From Streptomyces halstedii (GTDB lineage Bacteria > Actinomycetota > Actinomycetes > Streptomycetales > Streptomycetaceae): a DNA stretch of 64,000 nucleotides. Below the pieces are notes generated by a model. That model ran no database searches. It worked only from the letters and a program-made list of their open reading frames with translations, and was not told the origin of the DNA. This document shows, piece by piece, positions 8,645 to 16,738 of the stretch; position 1 is the stretch's first letter; every line of letters begins with the position of its first letter. A program made the position numbers and the translations under genes. The stretch is from NCBI GenBank assembly GCA_000720535.1, contig JOAZ01000030.1:17163-81162 (forward strand). The letters are read 5' to 3'.

Positions 8645-9870
8645 CGGTCCGCCCTCGTGGTGATGGTGATCTCGTCGGCGGCGGTGTCGAGGCGGTCGGT
8701 GACCTCGACGGTGTTGCGGCCGGTGACGATGTAGAACCCCGCCCTCGCGGTGAAGAGGTCACCTTCGGGCGGCAGGAGGAGCTGCTCGCCGATCTCGCGG
8801 ATCCACCGCACCTGGTGCAGCCACGGGGTGTGGGCGGCGAACGGGATGCTGATGTGCCGTGCGGTGAGGGTGCCGGAGGCGTCCGGGTGGAGCATGCGGA
8901 TGCCCGCTGCCCCGCGTCGGGTCGGGGTGAGGTCCGGTGCCCGGCCGCAAGCGAGGTCGGCGGCGGCCTTGGGCAGATCGATGCCGGTGGCGAGGCGGAC
9001 GAGATGTCCGATCATGTCGCCGCCGATCCGGGCGTTGACCTCGATCAGCCGGGGCTTCCCGTCCACGAGACGCAGTTCGACGTGCTGCACGCCGTCGGTG
9101 ATTCCCAGGGCCCTGACTGCGGCAGCGGCGGCTGGGGCAACCTGGGTGAGGAGCGGGTCGGTGGCATCGACGGTGTGCCCGGTCTCGTCGAAGTACGGCT
9201 CTGGGCCAAGGTGTTTGCGGGTCACGGCGATCGCGGTGGTCTCGCCGCGGTGGGTGACGCACTCGACGGAGACCTCCGGTCCGTCGAGGTACTCCTCGAC
9301 CAGGACAACGGTGTCCTCGCGGCTGCGGCTCGCGCCCTCGGAGGCGAAGGCGAACGCGGCGGGGAGTTCTTCGGGGCGGTCGACGCGGATCACGCCGATG
9401 CTGCCGGCGAAGGCGGCGGGCTTGATGACGGCGGGGAACCCCAGCGCCATCGTCGCAAGGCCGGCCTCCAGCAGAGTTCGTGCCTTCATCGAGGCAGCCG
9501 ACGGCACCCCGTGTTGGGCGAACAGGGAGCGGGCGGTTGCCTTGTTGCGGCAGGCCCGCATCACCTCGACGGAGTTCGAGGGCAGACCGAGCGCTCGGGC
9601 GATGCGGGCGGTGGGTACGAGGTTCCACTCATCCCAGGTGACCACGCCGGCGAGGTCGTGGCGAGCAGCCAGGGCCCGACCGCCGGCGAGCAAGGCTGTG
9701 GGGTCGGTCAGGTCGACAACTGCGTGGTCGACGATGAACGGTGTCTCCCACGTCGGCTCGGTGCCGGTGAGCAGGACGACATCGTACGCGGCAGCCACCT
9801 GCTCAAGGCAGTAGCCGCGATAGGTCTCATCACCCGGGGAAACCAGAAGTACGAGAGGGCGAGTGAACAA
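8641..9870 (-). CDS. ATP-grasp ligase
   Basis: This 409-residue protein has an ATP-grasp fold. The N-terminal pre-ATP domain begins LVLLVSPGDETY. The lysine-containing strand is FPAVIKPAAFAGSIGV, the VEEYLDGPEVSVE loop follows, and the metal-binding end is LIEVNARIGGDM. It resembles carboxylate-amine ligases such as L-amino-acid/dipeptide ligases more than carbamoyl-phosphate synthase. The start is TTG at 9870 with GGAG a few bases upstream; longer upstream reading is out of character. It is downstream of an MFS exporter, so a small peptide or amino-acid conjugate made here and exported by the MFS protein is a reasonable inference. The substrate is unknown. Confidence 0.8.
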   Translation of the reverse strand: MFTRPLVLLVSPGDETYRGYCLEQVAAAYDVVLLTGTEPTWETPFIVDHAVVDLTDPTALLAGGRALAARHDLAGVVTWDEWNLVPTARIARALGLPSNSVEVMRACRNKATARSLFAQHGVPSAASMKARTLLEAGLATMALGFPAVIKPAAFAGSIGVIRVDRPEELPAAFAFASEGASRSREDTVVLVEEYLDGPEVSVECVTHRGETTAIAVTRKHLGPEPYFDETGHTVDATDPLLTQVAPAAAAAVRALGITDGVQHVELRLVDGKPRLIEVNARIGGDMIGHLVRLATGIDLPKAAADLACGRAPDLTPTRRGAAGIRMLHPDASGTLTARHISIPFAAHTPWLHQVRWIREIGEQLLLPPEGDLFTARAGFYIVTGRNTVEVTDRLDTAADEITITTRADR

Positions 9871-9920
9871 GTGTTCTCCGTATCGGTGGACGGCAGGACG
9901 AGATGGGAAGGAGTTGTCTC

Positions 9921-10223
9921 TCAGGCGGCACGGCGTCGGCGCAGCTCGAACGCAGCAGCCCAGTGCGGGTGCTCGTCGATCAGGAGCCGGGCGTAGAGGG
10001 CTGTGTAGCTGTTGTTCAGCCCGACGACGCCGTGCGGAAGCTGACGGCGCAGGTCCTCGAAGAGGTCCTTCAAGCTGACGCGGGTGGCGCCTGCGGCCAG
10101 GCGGCGGGCGGCCAGGCGTTCCAGGGCGCGATAGACGTGCGGGTTGTTGGCGTCGAAGGCGCGGAACTGCTCGGTGATGCTGCGACCGCTCGCGCGGTGT
10201 GATCCGAGGATGGCGGCGGGCAT
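9921..10223 (-). CDS. Small phage/plasmid-type protein, 100 aa
   Basis: The sequence (ITEQFRAFDANNPHVYRALERLA..., then LNNSYTALYARLLIDEHPHWAAAFELR) matches a small protein type often seen in actinobacterial phages and plasmids. These have an F..F...NPHVY..LE motif and an NN.Y...YAR....HP....FE.R motif. The ATG at 10223 has GGAG six bases upstream. Function is unknown; phage versions are often near DNA-processing genes. It lies between the MFS and ATP-grasp genes in one minus-strand run. Confidence 0.65.
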   Translation of the reverse strand: MPAAILGSHRASGRSITEQFRAFDANNPHVYRALERLAARRLAAGATRVSLKDLFEDLRRQLPHGVVGLNNSYTALYARLLIDEHPHWAAAFELRRRRAA

Positions 10224-10256
10224 GAGGTTCTCCACAGGCTGGGGAGTGCGGAAGGG

Positions 10257-11491
10257 TCAGGAGCGCAGGGCGGGATCGGTGCGCAGCCGGGCGAAGGTGC
10301 AGAACAGGCCGAGAGCCTGCAGGGCGGCGCATGCAGTGATGACGTGGCCCAGTGCGTCCGGCGGGGTGAGCGCGGTGAGGATGCCCGCGAGGGGGAAGGG
10401 CAGTAGGAGGATGAGGACGGTCGCCGACAGGGTGCTGCCGAACTTCTCCGGCGGAATCAGGCGGGAACGCAAGGTGCGCAGAACCACCGTCATGCCGCCT
10501 TCGGCTGCCATCAGGATCGCGATCAGGACCAGGTACGAGCGATAGTCGGGGGCCTGGGCGGCGGCGAGGCAGGCGAGTGAGGCGAGGGCGGCGCAGGTGG
10601 CGCCGACCGGCCACATCCCCAGGCGGTCGAGGGCGAACCGGCAGATCGTGACGCTGAGGAGCGTCGCTCCGGCTGCTGCGGACCAGACCAGGCCGACGGC
10701 TGTGGTGGTCTGCCCGAAGTGCTTGACGACGATCACCGGGCTGGCCGCTTGGAGTAGCCCGGTGGCCAGGTTGGACAGGGTCAGCCCGGTCACGAGCCAG
10801 CCGAGGGCGGGAAGGGAACGGATGGTGCTCCACCCGGTGAGGAGTCCGGTGCCCGGCTGTCGTTTCGAGGGGCGGGCGGGCGTGACGGGCGGGGGGGTGT
10901 GCGTAGGGCGAGCAGCGCGGCAAGGAGCGAGAGCGTGGTGATCACGGCGAGCATGGGCGGTGGCCCTGCGAGCAGCAGCACTCCGGCGAGCGCCGGGCCG
11001 GCGACGGTCGCGGTCTGTTCGATGCCGAGCAGGATGGCCTGTACGCGATGGGCCTGCCCCTCCGCTCGGCGGCCGGCGGCGGCGCCCGCGGTTTCGGCCG
11101 CGATGTAGCTGATCGCGGTGAGCACTCCGGTCGTCGGCGCGAGCACCATCACGGTCACGCTTGCGACGAGGCCGGATGGGTGGAGGTGCAGCAGGACCGC
11201 GCCGGCGGCGAGGGCCAGCGCGCGTCCCAGGGCGGCGAGGTGGAAGACGGAGGCTGCCCCACGCCGGTCGACGAGTGCTCCCGCCCATCCGGACGCCGCC
11301 AGTCGCGGGATCCATTCCAGGGCGAATGCGGCACCGGTCAGCGCGGCGGAGCTCGTGGTAGTCAGGACCAGCAGCGGGATGCCGTACGTGGACATCGCGG
11401 ACGTCAACGCGTCTGCCGCGCGGGGGAGGTAGACGCCTCGCATCAGCCCGGCGCTGTGGCGTGCGTGCCGGGGTGCAATCGCTGGGCTCAC
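10257..11491 (-). pseudogene. MFS transporter split by a frameshift
   Basis: Two frames together encode one major facilitator of about 411 residues. The N-half (RAADALTSAMSTYGIPLLVL onward, about six hydrophobic helices) runs to about 10895. The C-half (LLTGWSTIRSLPALGWLVTG onward) starts in the -1 frame. The switch falls in a run of seven C on the coding strand (CGCACACCCCCCCGCC); one more C restores a single frame. The GTG at 11491 overlaps the preceding stop (GTGA). This is either a real loss, a sequencing error, or less likely -1 slippage at the C run. It probably exports a small molecule linked to the ATP-grasp enzyme. Confidence 0.75.
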
Positions 11492-12006
11492 GCGACCGGC
11501 TCGGGCTCGGGTATCCGGGTGACCTGCGGGTTGGCGGCCAGCCACTGGATCAGCAGAGCGCGGACACGGCCGAGGTCTGCCACAGCCTCGGCGCTCGACA
11601 GGCGCGCGCCCGACGGCCACGAGCTGCCGTCGGCGTCCTGGGCCACGAGAGACGGCGTCAGCAGGTCGAGGACGTGTCGGATGCGGCTGCTGAACTCGCA
11701 GACCGGTGTCGGGTAGGCGTGGCGGCGGGCCCAGCGAGCTGCCGCGTCGTACAGATCAGCCAGCTCCGACCCGGGCTCGGTGAGTTCGAGTCCGGTACCG
11801 GGTGCGGTCCGGACGAGACCGTGGGCGCGGGCGGCTTCGGTGGCGCTGCGCTGTTGGTGCCTGGGGAGGTCGGGGAGGGTGTTGGCCAGTCGTCGCGGCG
11901 GTATCGCGCCGTTGTCGTCGATCTCGGTGACCAGGCGGATCAAGGGGCGTGAGGCCAGCAGCTCGACGGCGGTGCGTACTTCGGCGGGGGTGAAGAGGCT
12001 GGTCAT
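11488..12006 (-). CDS. Helical regulator-like protein, 172 aa
   Basis: The protein starts MTSLFTPAEVRTAVELLASRPLIRLVTEIDDNG and has a short helical region with an HTH-like layout (RRLANTLPDLPRHQQRSATEAARAHGLV, read in two parts). LELTEPGSELADLY, typical of a winged-helix wing and dimer helix, follows. The ATG at 12006 overlaps the HxlR-like stop (ATGA), and its own stop overlaps the MFS start (GTGA). The tight coupling makes a local regulator of the MFS/ATP-grasp genes likely. Confidence 0.6.
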   Translation of the reverse strand: MTSLFTPAEVRTAVELLASRPLIRLVTEIDDNGAIPPRRLANTLPDLPRHQQRSATEAARAHGLVRTAPGTGLELTEPGSELADLYDAAARWARRHAYPTPVCEFSSRIRHVLDLLTPSLVAQDADGSSWPSGARLSSAEAVADLGRVRALLIQWLAANPQVTRIPEPEPVA

Positions 12007-12845
12007 CGGCGCGGGCCGCCCGCCGGGAGGGGCGCCTTCGGGCGAGGGGGCGTGGCATGGGAGAAGAGATCGCGGTTGTGCCACGCCGGAGAAGTCTCAA
12101 GCGTGCGGGTCTGCGGGAGGGCCGCCGGGACAGATCGTGGTTGGCTGCTGGTCCACGGCCTCGGCGCGGGTTGCGCCTGAGTGTGCCCCCAGACCGGGTG
12201 CTGGGCTGCCTGGCTGAGGGGCTGCCCGGCCGACCATGCGGACAGAGCACCGAGGACGGGGCCCAGGTCGTCGCCCGCCGCGGACAGCCGGTAGGGCCGG
12301 CCGTTGCCCTCGGTGTCGACCAGACCGTCGGCGACGAGCTGCCGCAGTGGCGGGTACACGTTGGTCCAGTCACTGCTGGGCATCACGATCCGGGCCAGAG
12401 CCATCGCGCCGACGTCCTGGCGGGTCTTGAGCACCCACAGGATGGAGGCGGCGTGCCGCCGGGTGAGCAGGGTGAGACTGTCCTCGATCTGCTCGATCGC
12501 GGGCAGCGGGCGGTCCGCCGTCTCCAGGTGCTCCTCGGCCCAGGTGACGATCACCGGCAGGACCGGCAGAAGCGCCTCGCCACGCTCGGTGCGGCCGTAG
12601 GTCACATGCCGTGCGGTGTGTTCGGCGCGCTCGACGAGGCCCGCGTCGCACAACGACTTGAGCTTGGGGTGAAGCTGGCCGCTCTGCAGCCAGGACACCT
12701 TGGCCGCCAACTCGCTATAACGAAGCGGCGGCCCGGAAAGCGCCAACAAGATCCTCACGTTCCAACGTGGGGTGATCATGGCGAGGGCCTCGGTGACCCG
12801 GGCGATGTCGGCGTCGGTGTCGGGAGGCAGAGCAGTGATGGCCAC
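12003..12845 (-). CDS. Tandem HxlR-type winged-helix regulator
   Basis: This 280-residue protein has two HxlR-like winged helices in tandem. The first is TEALAMITPRWNVRILLALSGPPLRYSELAAKV...GLVERAEHTARHVTYGRTERGEALL, with the usual W-x-x-x-I-L-L-A-L core. The second, near residue 110, is SLTLLTRRHAASILWVLKTRQDVG...LVDTEGNGRPYRLSAAGDDL. The last 80 residues are low-complexity. Start is GTG at 12845 after AGGAG. HxlR proteins normally carry one domain and dimerise; an internal duplication may mimic the dimer. It heads the operon with the 172-residue protein, MFS and ATP-grasp genes. Confidence 0.75.
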   Translation of the reverse strand: MAITALPPDTDADIARVTEALAMITPRWNVRILLALSGPPLRYSELAAKVSWLQSGQLHPKLKSLCDAGLVERAEHTARHVTYGRTERGEALLPVLPVIVTWAEEHLETADRPLPAIEQIEDSLTLLTRRHAASILWVLKTRQDVGAMALARIVMPSSDWTNVYPPLRQLVADGLVDTEGNGRPYRLSAAGDDLGPVLGALSAWSAGQPLSQAAQHPVWGHTQAQPAPRPWTSSQPRSVPAALPQTRTLETSPAWHNRDLFSHATPPRPKAPLPAGGPRR

Positions 12846-12882
12846 GGGAAGAACTCCTGGTGAGTAAGAGGAAACCGCCGGA

Positions 12883-13311
12883 TCAGCGGCTATGTGCCGT
12901 GCTCTGGCACGGAAGGGCCGGAGCCGGAAGGGGCGGAGCCGGGACGGGTGGCGAGGGAGTCACCGGGGAGGGCTCCGGGGCCGGGACGCGGGCGAGGCTC
13001 TGCAGAACGGCGTCGAGCGACTTGGCCTGGACGTCGCGGACCTCGACCGCCTCGGCGAGTCGGCGTGCACCGTCAAAGAGATGGGAGACCTCGTGCTGGC
13101 CGACCTGGCGCTCGGGGTGGATGAGCCGGGCGAGGTGGTCGCGGTGGAAGTCGATGCTGCGCTCGGCGAGGGCAAGGGTTCCGTGCATGCCGAGCAGAGC
13201 GGAGAGCATGCCGGGCGCCTGGCCACGGGCGTGGGCTTCGAGGTCGGCGAGCGGTGCGCCGTACAGGTCCTCGATCCGTCCGGCTATCCCGGCGGACGTG
13301 AGGTGGGACAA
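12883..13311 (-). CDS. Small hypothetical helical protein
   Basis: This frame encodes about 142 residues that look coding from SLSHLTSAGIAGRIEDLYG through LHGTLALAERSIDFHRDHLARLIHP and HLFDGARRLAEAVEVRDVQAKSLDAVLQSL, all predicted helical, then a Pro-rich tail. The TTG at 13311 is the best start, just past the overlapping upstream stop; the ribosome site is weak. No family was recognised. The gene lies last in a three-gene minus-strand set (14247, 13768, 13311) whose members overlap. Confidence 0.5.
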   Translation of the reverse strand: MSHLTSAGIAGRIEDLYGAPLADLEAHARGQAPGMLSALLGMHGTLALAERSIDFHRDHLARLIHPERQVGQHEVSHLFDGARRLAEAVEVRDVQAKSLDAVLQSLARVPAPEPSPVTPSPPVPAPPLPAPALPCQSTAHSR

Positions 13312-13321
13312 GCTGCGGCTT

Positions 13322-13768
13322 TCACGGTCGGTGGGCCCGGGCCGCCCCGGCACGCTGGGGTACCGGGGCGGCGGACGGGGACAGGGTCGCGGTGGTCCTG
13401 AGTTGTGCCATGCGGACGGGCCGGGCCAGCTGACCAGGAGGAGGCATGGTGCGCAGCAGCTCTCCGAGGGCTGCGCGATAGCTGTCGCGTGCGTCCAGGG
13501 CAGCCTCCAGCCACTGCGCATCGGCGCGAAGTTTGTCCGCCGACAGATCACCCATATCGCGGTCCGGATCCATGTCCGTGTGCACGCGGTCGCGGACACG
13601 GGCGACCTGCTCCTCGGTGAGCGCGAGGAAGGAGCGAAGTTCCAGGGCGCGGGCGAGGGCAGGAGAGGCATCCGGCCCGGCCGCCGCCGCCTCGTACAGC
13701 TCGGGCACCGGGGGCCCAAAGACCTTCTGCAGCTCGGCGTCCATGGTGCTGGCCTTGTCCCGGCTCAT
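13322..13768 (-). CDS. Small hypothetical helical protein, 148 aa
   Basis: The protein (MSRDKASTMDAELQKVFG, ALELRSFLALTEEQVARVRDRVH, LSADKLRADAQWLEAALDARDSYRAALGELLR in order) is strongly helical and probably forms a coiled or bundled structure; the C-terminus is Ala/Pro-rich. The ATG at 13768 overlaps the preceding stop (ATGA), showing translational coupling. No known domain was recognised. Confidence 0.55.
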   Translation of the reverse strand: MSRDKASTMDAELQKVFGPPVPELYEAAAAGPDASPALARALELRSFLALTEEQVARVRDRVHTDMDPDRDMGDLSADKLRADAQWLEAALDARDSYRAALGELLRTMPPPGQLARPVRMAQLRTTATLSPSAAPVPQRAGAARAHRP

Positions 13769-14247
13769 CGGACGGCCGCACCCGTCCGCGATGCCGACGC
13801 CGGCGCCGGTGTCCCCGGAGGGCGTTGGGGAGCACTGGTCTGCACAGCCGGCCCGGTTCGCGGGCGCAGGCGGGTAAGGCGCTCGGCAGCGAGGTCCTTC
13901 TTACCCAGAGCGTCCGGGTCGAGGAGCCATCGCACGACCGTGGCCCGGCCGTCGCGTGTGGCGACGGCCGCGTTCACATGGTGGGCGAGGCCCATGGTCG
14001 GGTCGTCGACCTCGCTGGGCTGCGTTTCCAGCGCGGTCAGAAGGTCGTCCTCCGCGCGGTTGAGCGCAGCCTGGGCCGCGACCAGATGGCCGTGCCACTT
14101 GACGATGTCGGTGGCGTCAGGATTGGCGGTCGGCGCGGCGGCGACTGCTGCCTGCAGATGCTCCAGGTCCATGTCGAAGCGTGCTTCGATCCGTTCGGTG
14201 AGCACGCCCACGACATCCTCAGCGTCAACGGAAATGCCGTCGGACAA
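13765..14247 (-). CDS. Hypothetical protein, 160 aa
   Basis: The N-terminal 100 residues are acidic and helical (VDAEDVVGVLTERIEARFDMDLEHLQAAV...DIVKWHGHLVAAQAALNRAEDDLLTALE). A conserved-looking WLLDPDALGKKDLAAERLTRLRP segment and a Pro-rich tail follow. TTG at 14247 is the start, with GGGAG about nine bases upstream. The stop overlaps the next gene by four bases. No family was recognised; it starts the three-gene run 14247-12883. Confidence 0.55.
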   Translation of the reverse strand: MSDGISVDAEDVVGVLTERIEARFDMDLEHLQAAVAAAPTANPDATDIVKWHGHLVAAQAALNRAEDDLLTALETQPSEVDDPTMGLAHHVNAAVATRDGRATVVRWLLDPDALGKKDLAAERLTRLRPRTGPAVQTSAPQRPPGTPAPASASRTGAAVR

Positions 14248-14295
14248 GAGAAAGGCTCCCTTCTGGAAAGGCCGGTGACTGGCAGGCGAGCTCTG

Positions 14296-14628
14296 TCAGT
14301 TCAGGCACATGCGGACATCGCGGTAGACGTAGGTGCCGGACACCCAACCCTTGACGCCGGTCGACCTGTCCGTGATGTAGAGCCAGTTGCCGCTCTTCTT
14401 GTGCACGGTGAACTTGTGGCTGCGGTAGAGCACGCCGAGCGCGGTGGACTTTGTGGTGGCCTTGGACCGGATGGTGACGGCAGCCGTGTGGACCTCGTAG
14501 GGCAGCGGCGGCAGGGAGGAGCAGCTGCTCGCGGGGGCGGGTGCCGCGCTGGCGGTCGTGGCGGACAGCGTGGGCACAGCGAGCGCACCGAGCATTGCTG
14601 CGGATACGGCAATTCGGGTGAAGCGCAT
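14296..14628 (-). CDS. Secreted bacterial SH3-domain protein
   Basis: This 110-residue protein has a signal peptide (MRFTRIAVSAAMLGALAVP, cleavage near TTASAAP). A small SH3-type domain follows: AAVTIRSKATTKSTALGVLYRSHKFTVHK, then GNWLYITDRSTGVKGWVSGTYV. The WVSGTYV end is typical of bacterial SH3 wall-binding domains. ATG at 14628 has GGAGG upstream and fixes the start. It is probably secreted and may bind the wall or modulate a hydrolase. Two cysteines bracket the mature region (CSSLPP and the CLN end) and could form a disulphide. Confidence 0.75.
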   Translation of the reverse strand: MRFTRIAVSAAMLGALAVPTLSATTASAAPAPASSCSSLPPLPYEVHTAAVTIRSKATTKSTALGVLYRSHKFTVHKKSGNWLYITDRSTGVKGWVSGTYVYRDVRMCLN

Positions 14629-14715
14629 GCGGAAGAAACCTCCGTGAAGGCATGGGGGGGTTGTTTGGAATGGCACTGCGGTTGGTGTCGCGGCGGCTGT
14701 ATAAGAGTCCGGGGA

Positions 14716-14740
14716 ATCGCCGGTTTGGCTAACCGGCGAT
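14716..14740 (-). terminator. Hairpin terminator with TGGCT loop
   Basis: ATCGCCGGTT (14716-14725) pairs perfectly with AACCGGCGAT (14731-14740) across a five-base loop TGGCT. It lies downstream of the 247-residue gene and upstream of the SH3 gene, where a terminator is expected. The same 19-base core recurs in inverse orientation at 42931-42949. Confidence 0.7.
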
Positions 14741-14778
14741 CGTCGGTTATGTTGCGCAGCTCGCGTCGGGCGTGGCGC

Positions 14779-15522
14779 TCAGCGGGAGCGGCCGGCCGGG
14801 CGCGGGGCAAGGGGTTTCGCCACCCCTGCCGGAGGGATGGCTGCGGCTGATGGGCGGACCGGTGGGAGAGGGCTGGCCTCGCCGGTGAGACGGTCTTCGC
14901 ACCACTGCAGGGCGGCCTTGCTCGTGTCGAAACCGCCCTCGCGCAGGGTGTGGGTCCACGCGTCGGTGTCGACCTCCTCGACTACGACGCGGTACGGGCT
15001 GGGAGCTCGCTCGTCCAAGGCGCGGAGTGCCACGACGGTGACCGTGTCGTCCGGGTCGTCGCAGGTGTAGGAGTAGCCCAGGGCGTAGTGGTTGCCGTGG
15101 TCGGCGAGGCGCCGCTCCAAGGCTCGCGTGGCCTCGTCCGCTGGCGGCGTGCCCAGTTCGGAGTCGAGGCCGATGGCGTCGTGCGGGCAGCCTCGGTGGA
15201 TGAGCCAGGACTGCGCCATCGCGGGGAGCGGCAGCTCCGCCCGCTCGAAGCTGAATGTCTGCTTCTCGTGCTCCCGTTGCAGGTGGACGGCGAGTATCTG
15301 TGGCATGCCGGGGTGCCCCCAGGTGGCGGTGCGGTCGAAAAGCACGTAGTAGCTCTGGGGACCGTCGTGGTGTTCGGCTAGGGGGACGAGCATGTCCTCG
15401 TGGACAGCGACCTTGCGGTAAAAGTCGAGGTACCTCTCCTCGTCGGCGTCGAGGTCGTCCAATTCGAAGTCAACCTGGGGGATGGACTTCCTGACCGGCG
15501 TCGGTTCGGTGGGGGACAACAA
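14779..15522 (-). CDS. Hypothetical protein, 247 aa
   Basis: The protein starts TTG at 15522 after GAAAGG and has an acidic N-terminus (VDFELDDLDADEERYLDFYRK). A folded centre follows with SYYVLFDRTATWGHPGMPQILAVHL, IHRGCPHDAIGLD and a YALGYSYTCDDPDDTVTVVALRAL segment. The last 50 residues are low-complexity. No known family was recognised. It may bind a nucleotide or small ligand given its mixed alpha/beta look, but that is a guess. It is followed by a hairpin terminator. Confidence 0.55.
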   Translation of the reverse strand: MLSPTEPTPVRKSIPQVDFELDDLDADEERYLDFYRKVAVHEDMLVPLAEHHDGPQSYYVLFDRTATWGHPGMPQILAVHLQREHEKQTFSFERAELPLPAMAQSWLIHRGCPHDAIGLDSELGTPPADEATRALERRLADHGNHYALGYSYTCDDPDDTVTVVALRALDERAPSPYRVVVEEVDTDAWTHTLREGGFDTSKAALQWCEDRLTGEASPLPPVRPSAAAIPPAGVAKPLAPRPAGRSR

Positions 15523-15539
15523 GAGCCTTTCGGTGGAGT

Positions 15540-16234
15540 TCAGCGGCGCTTCGCCGGAGTGGACGGGAATGCGCCCGGGCGAGCTGGGCTCTTCGGCGCA
15601 TGCGTCGTGGGAGGCCGGCGGGCGTCGAGCAGTGCGGCTCGTCCGGTGTCTGTGAGGGAGACGGGCTGGCCGGCGTGCACCGGGTGGTTGGTGTCCCGTA
15701 CGACCAGGCCGGCACGTTCCAGCTGCTGCATCTGGGGATAGGGGATGCGGGTGCCGGAGGAGGCGGCCACGGATGCCCGGCCGGTCAGCAGGTGTTCGTG
15801 GAGCTTGGCACCGCCGGCGATGGCGAGCAGTGCCGTCTGGTCGTCGGTCGAGAGCGGTCCTTTGTCGGGCGTCGATGGTGCGGCGGCCTCAATGGCTCCA
15901 GGGCTGCGAACACCTTTTCGGCTGCGGCGTCGCGCGCGTCGGCGGTTTCCTCCAACTGGTCCACGGTGCGATTGATGCGTACGAAGAGAGCACCGTCGAC
16001 AGGGAACTCACCGCTCGTGAGCCGGTTGAGCAGTTTGAGGTAGAAGGTGACACCGATCTGAGCGCCGGCCAGCGTGCGGTGCCGGTCGACCAGTTGGGCG
16101 TGCGGTTCGTCGAGGACGCCGCGCTCGCGGTAGGCCCACAGGGTGTCGATGTCGTGGCCGGTGACCGCTTCGATGCGGTGGTCAAGCTGCGTGACCGCAC
16201 GCCGCACTGGTGTCGGCGCGGGGTGAGGGGGCAT
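15540..16234 (-). pseudogene. Helical plus winged-helix protein, probable frameshift
   Basis: A helical first half (ATG 16234; LDHRIEAVTGHDIDTLWAYRERG, VTFYLKLLNRLTSGEFPVDGALFV, VDQLEETADARDAAAEKVFAALE) loses its coding character near 15895. The neighbouring frame then continues with LSTDDQTALLAIAGGAKLHEHLL, IPYPQMQQLERAGLVVRDTN and VSLTDTGRAALL, a winged helix. No start codon is obvious for the second part. The same helical-then-winged-helix layout occurs intact at 52137-52895 and at 52942. A single-base frameshift joining the halves is the simplest reading; two overlapping genes remain possible. Confidence 0.55.
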
Positions 16235-16252
16235 AGGCGATGCTCCGTGCGT

Positions 16253-16738
16253 TCAGCGGGGGTGATGGTGCGCGGGGTTCTGTGCGGGACGGGGCAGACC
16301 CGGTGGTGCGGTGGCCGACGGACCGGGCCGGGGTGCGGGGCCGCGGGTGGTCAGCTGGGGCGGTCGGGAGCGTGCCGCGTGGGTGCGGGCACTCAGCGGC
16401 CGACGGGCCATCCCCAGGCGGCGGCCGACTTCGTCGTAGACGTCGTTGCCCGCACGCGGTCGGACCGCGACGACGTGCACTTCCTTCGGGTGTGCGGACT
16501 CCGCGGGTGCCGGGCGGATGCCGTAGACGATGCGCCATTCCTTGCGACGGTCCACGAAGAGCTTCCGGAATCCCTCCAGGTCACCGTCGAGGCGCAGCCC
16601 GAAGCGCTGGGCGGTCACGACTTCCTGAAGGTAGGCAAGGGCGAGGTCGCGGATGCCGCTGGGGGCCTGGAGGAGGTCGGTCAGGGCCCGGGGGTCGAAG
16701 CTCAGGCCGAAGGCGGGCTGCCCCTGTCCCGTGCTCAT
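16253..16738 (-). CDS. RelE/ParE-like protein
   Basis: The 161-residue protein begins FGLSFDPRALTDLLQAPSGIRDLAL. Its core has the RelE/ParE pattern: a substrate-strand pair (LEGFRKLFVDRRKEWRIVYGI) followed by KEVHVVAVRPRAGNDVYDEVGRRLG. The tail is Pro/Arg-rich. The ATG at 16738 overlaps the DUF4913 gene stop (ATGA). In RelE toxins the R-x-W-R-I-V-Y segment supports mRNA cleavage. No small antitoxin gene lies next to it, so it may be a solitary or derived member with another role. Confidence 0.6.
   Translation of the reverse strand: MSTGQGQPAFGLSFDPRALTDLLQAPSGIRDLALAYLQEVVTAQRFGLRLDGDLEGFRKLFVDRRKEWRIVYGIRPAPAESAHPKEVHVVAVRPRAGNDVYDEVGRRLGMARRPLSARTHAARSRPPQLTTRGPAPRPGPSATAPPGLPRPAQNPAHHHPR

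Noticed and set aside
8641-10923. A 760-residue ATP-grasp protein
   Set aside because: The first 350 residues are a shadow of other genes; the real domain begins after GGAG at TTG 9870.
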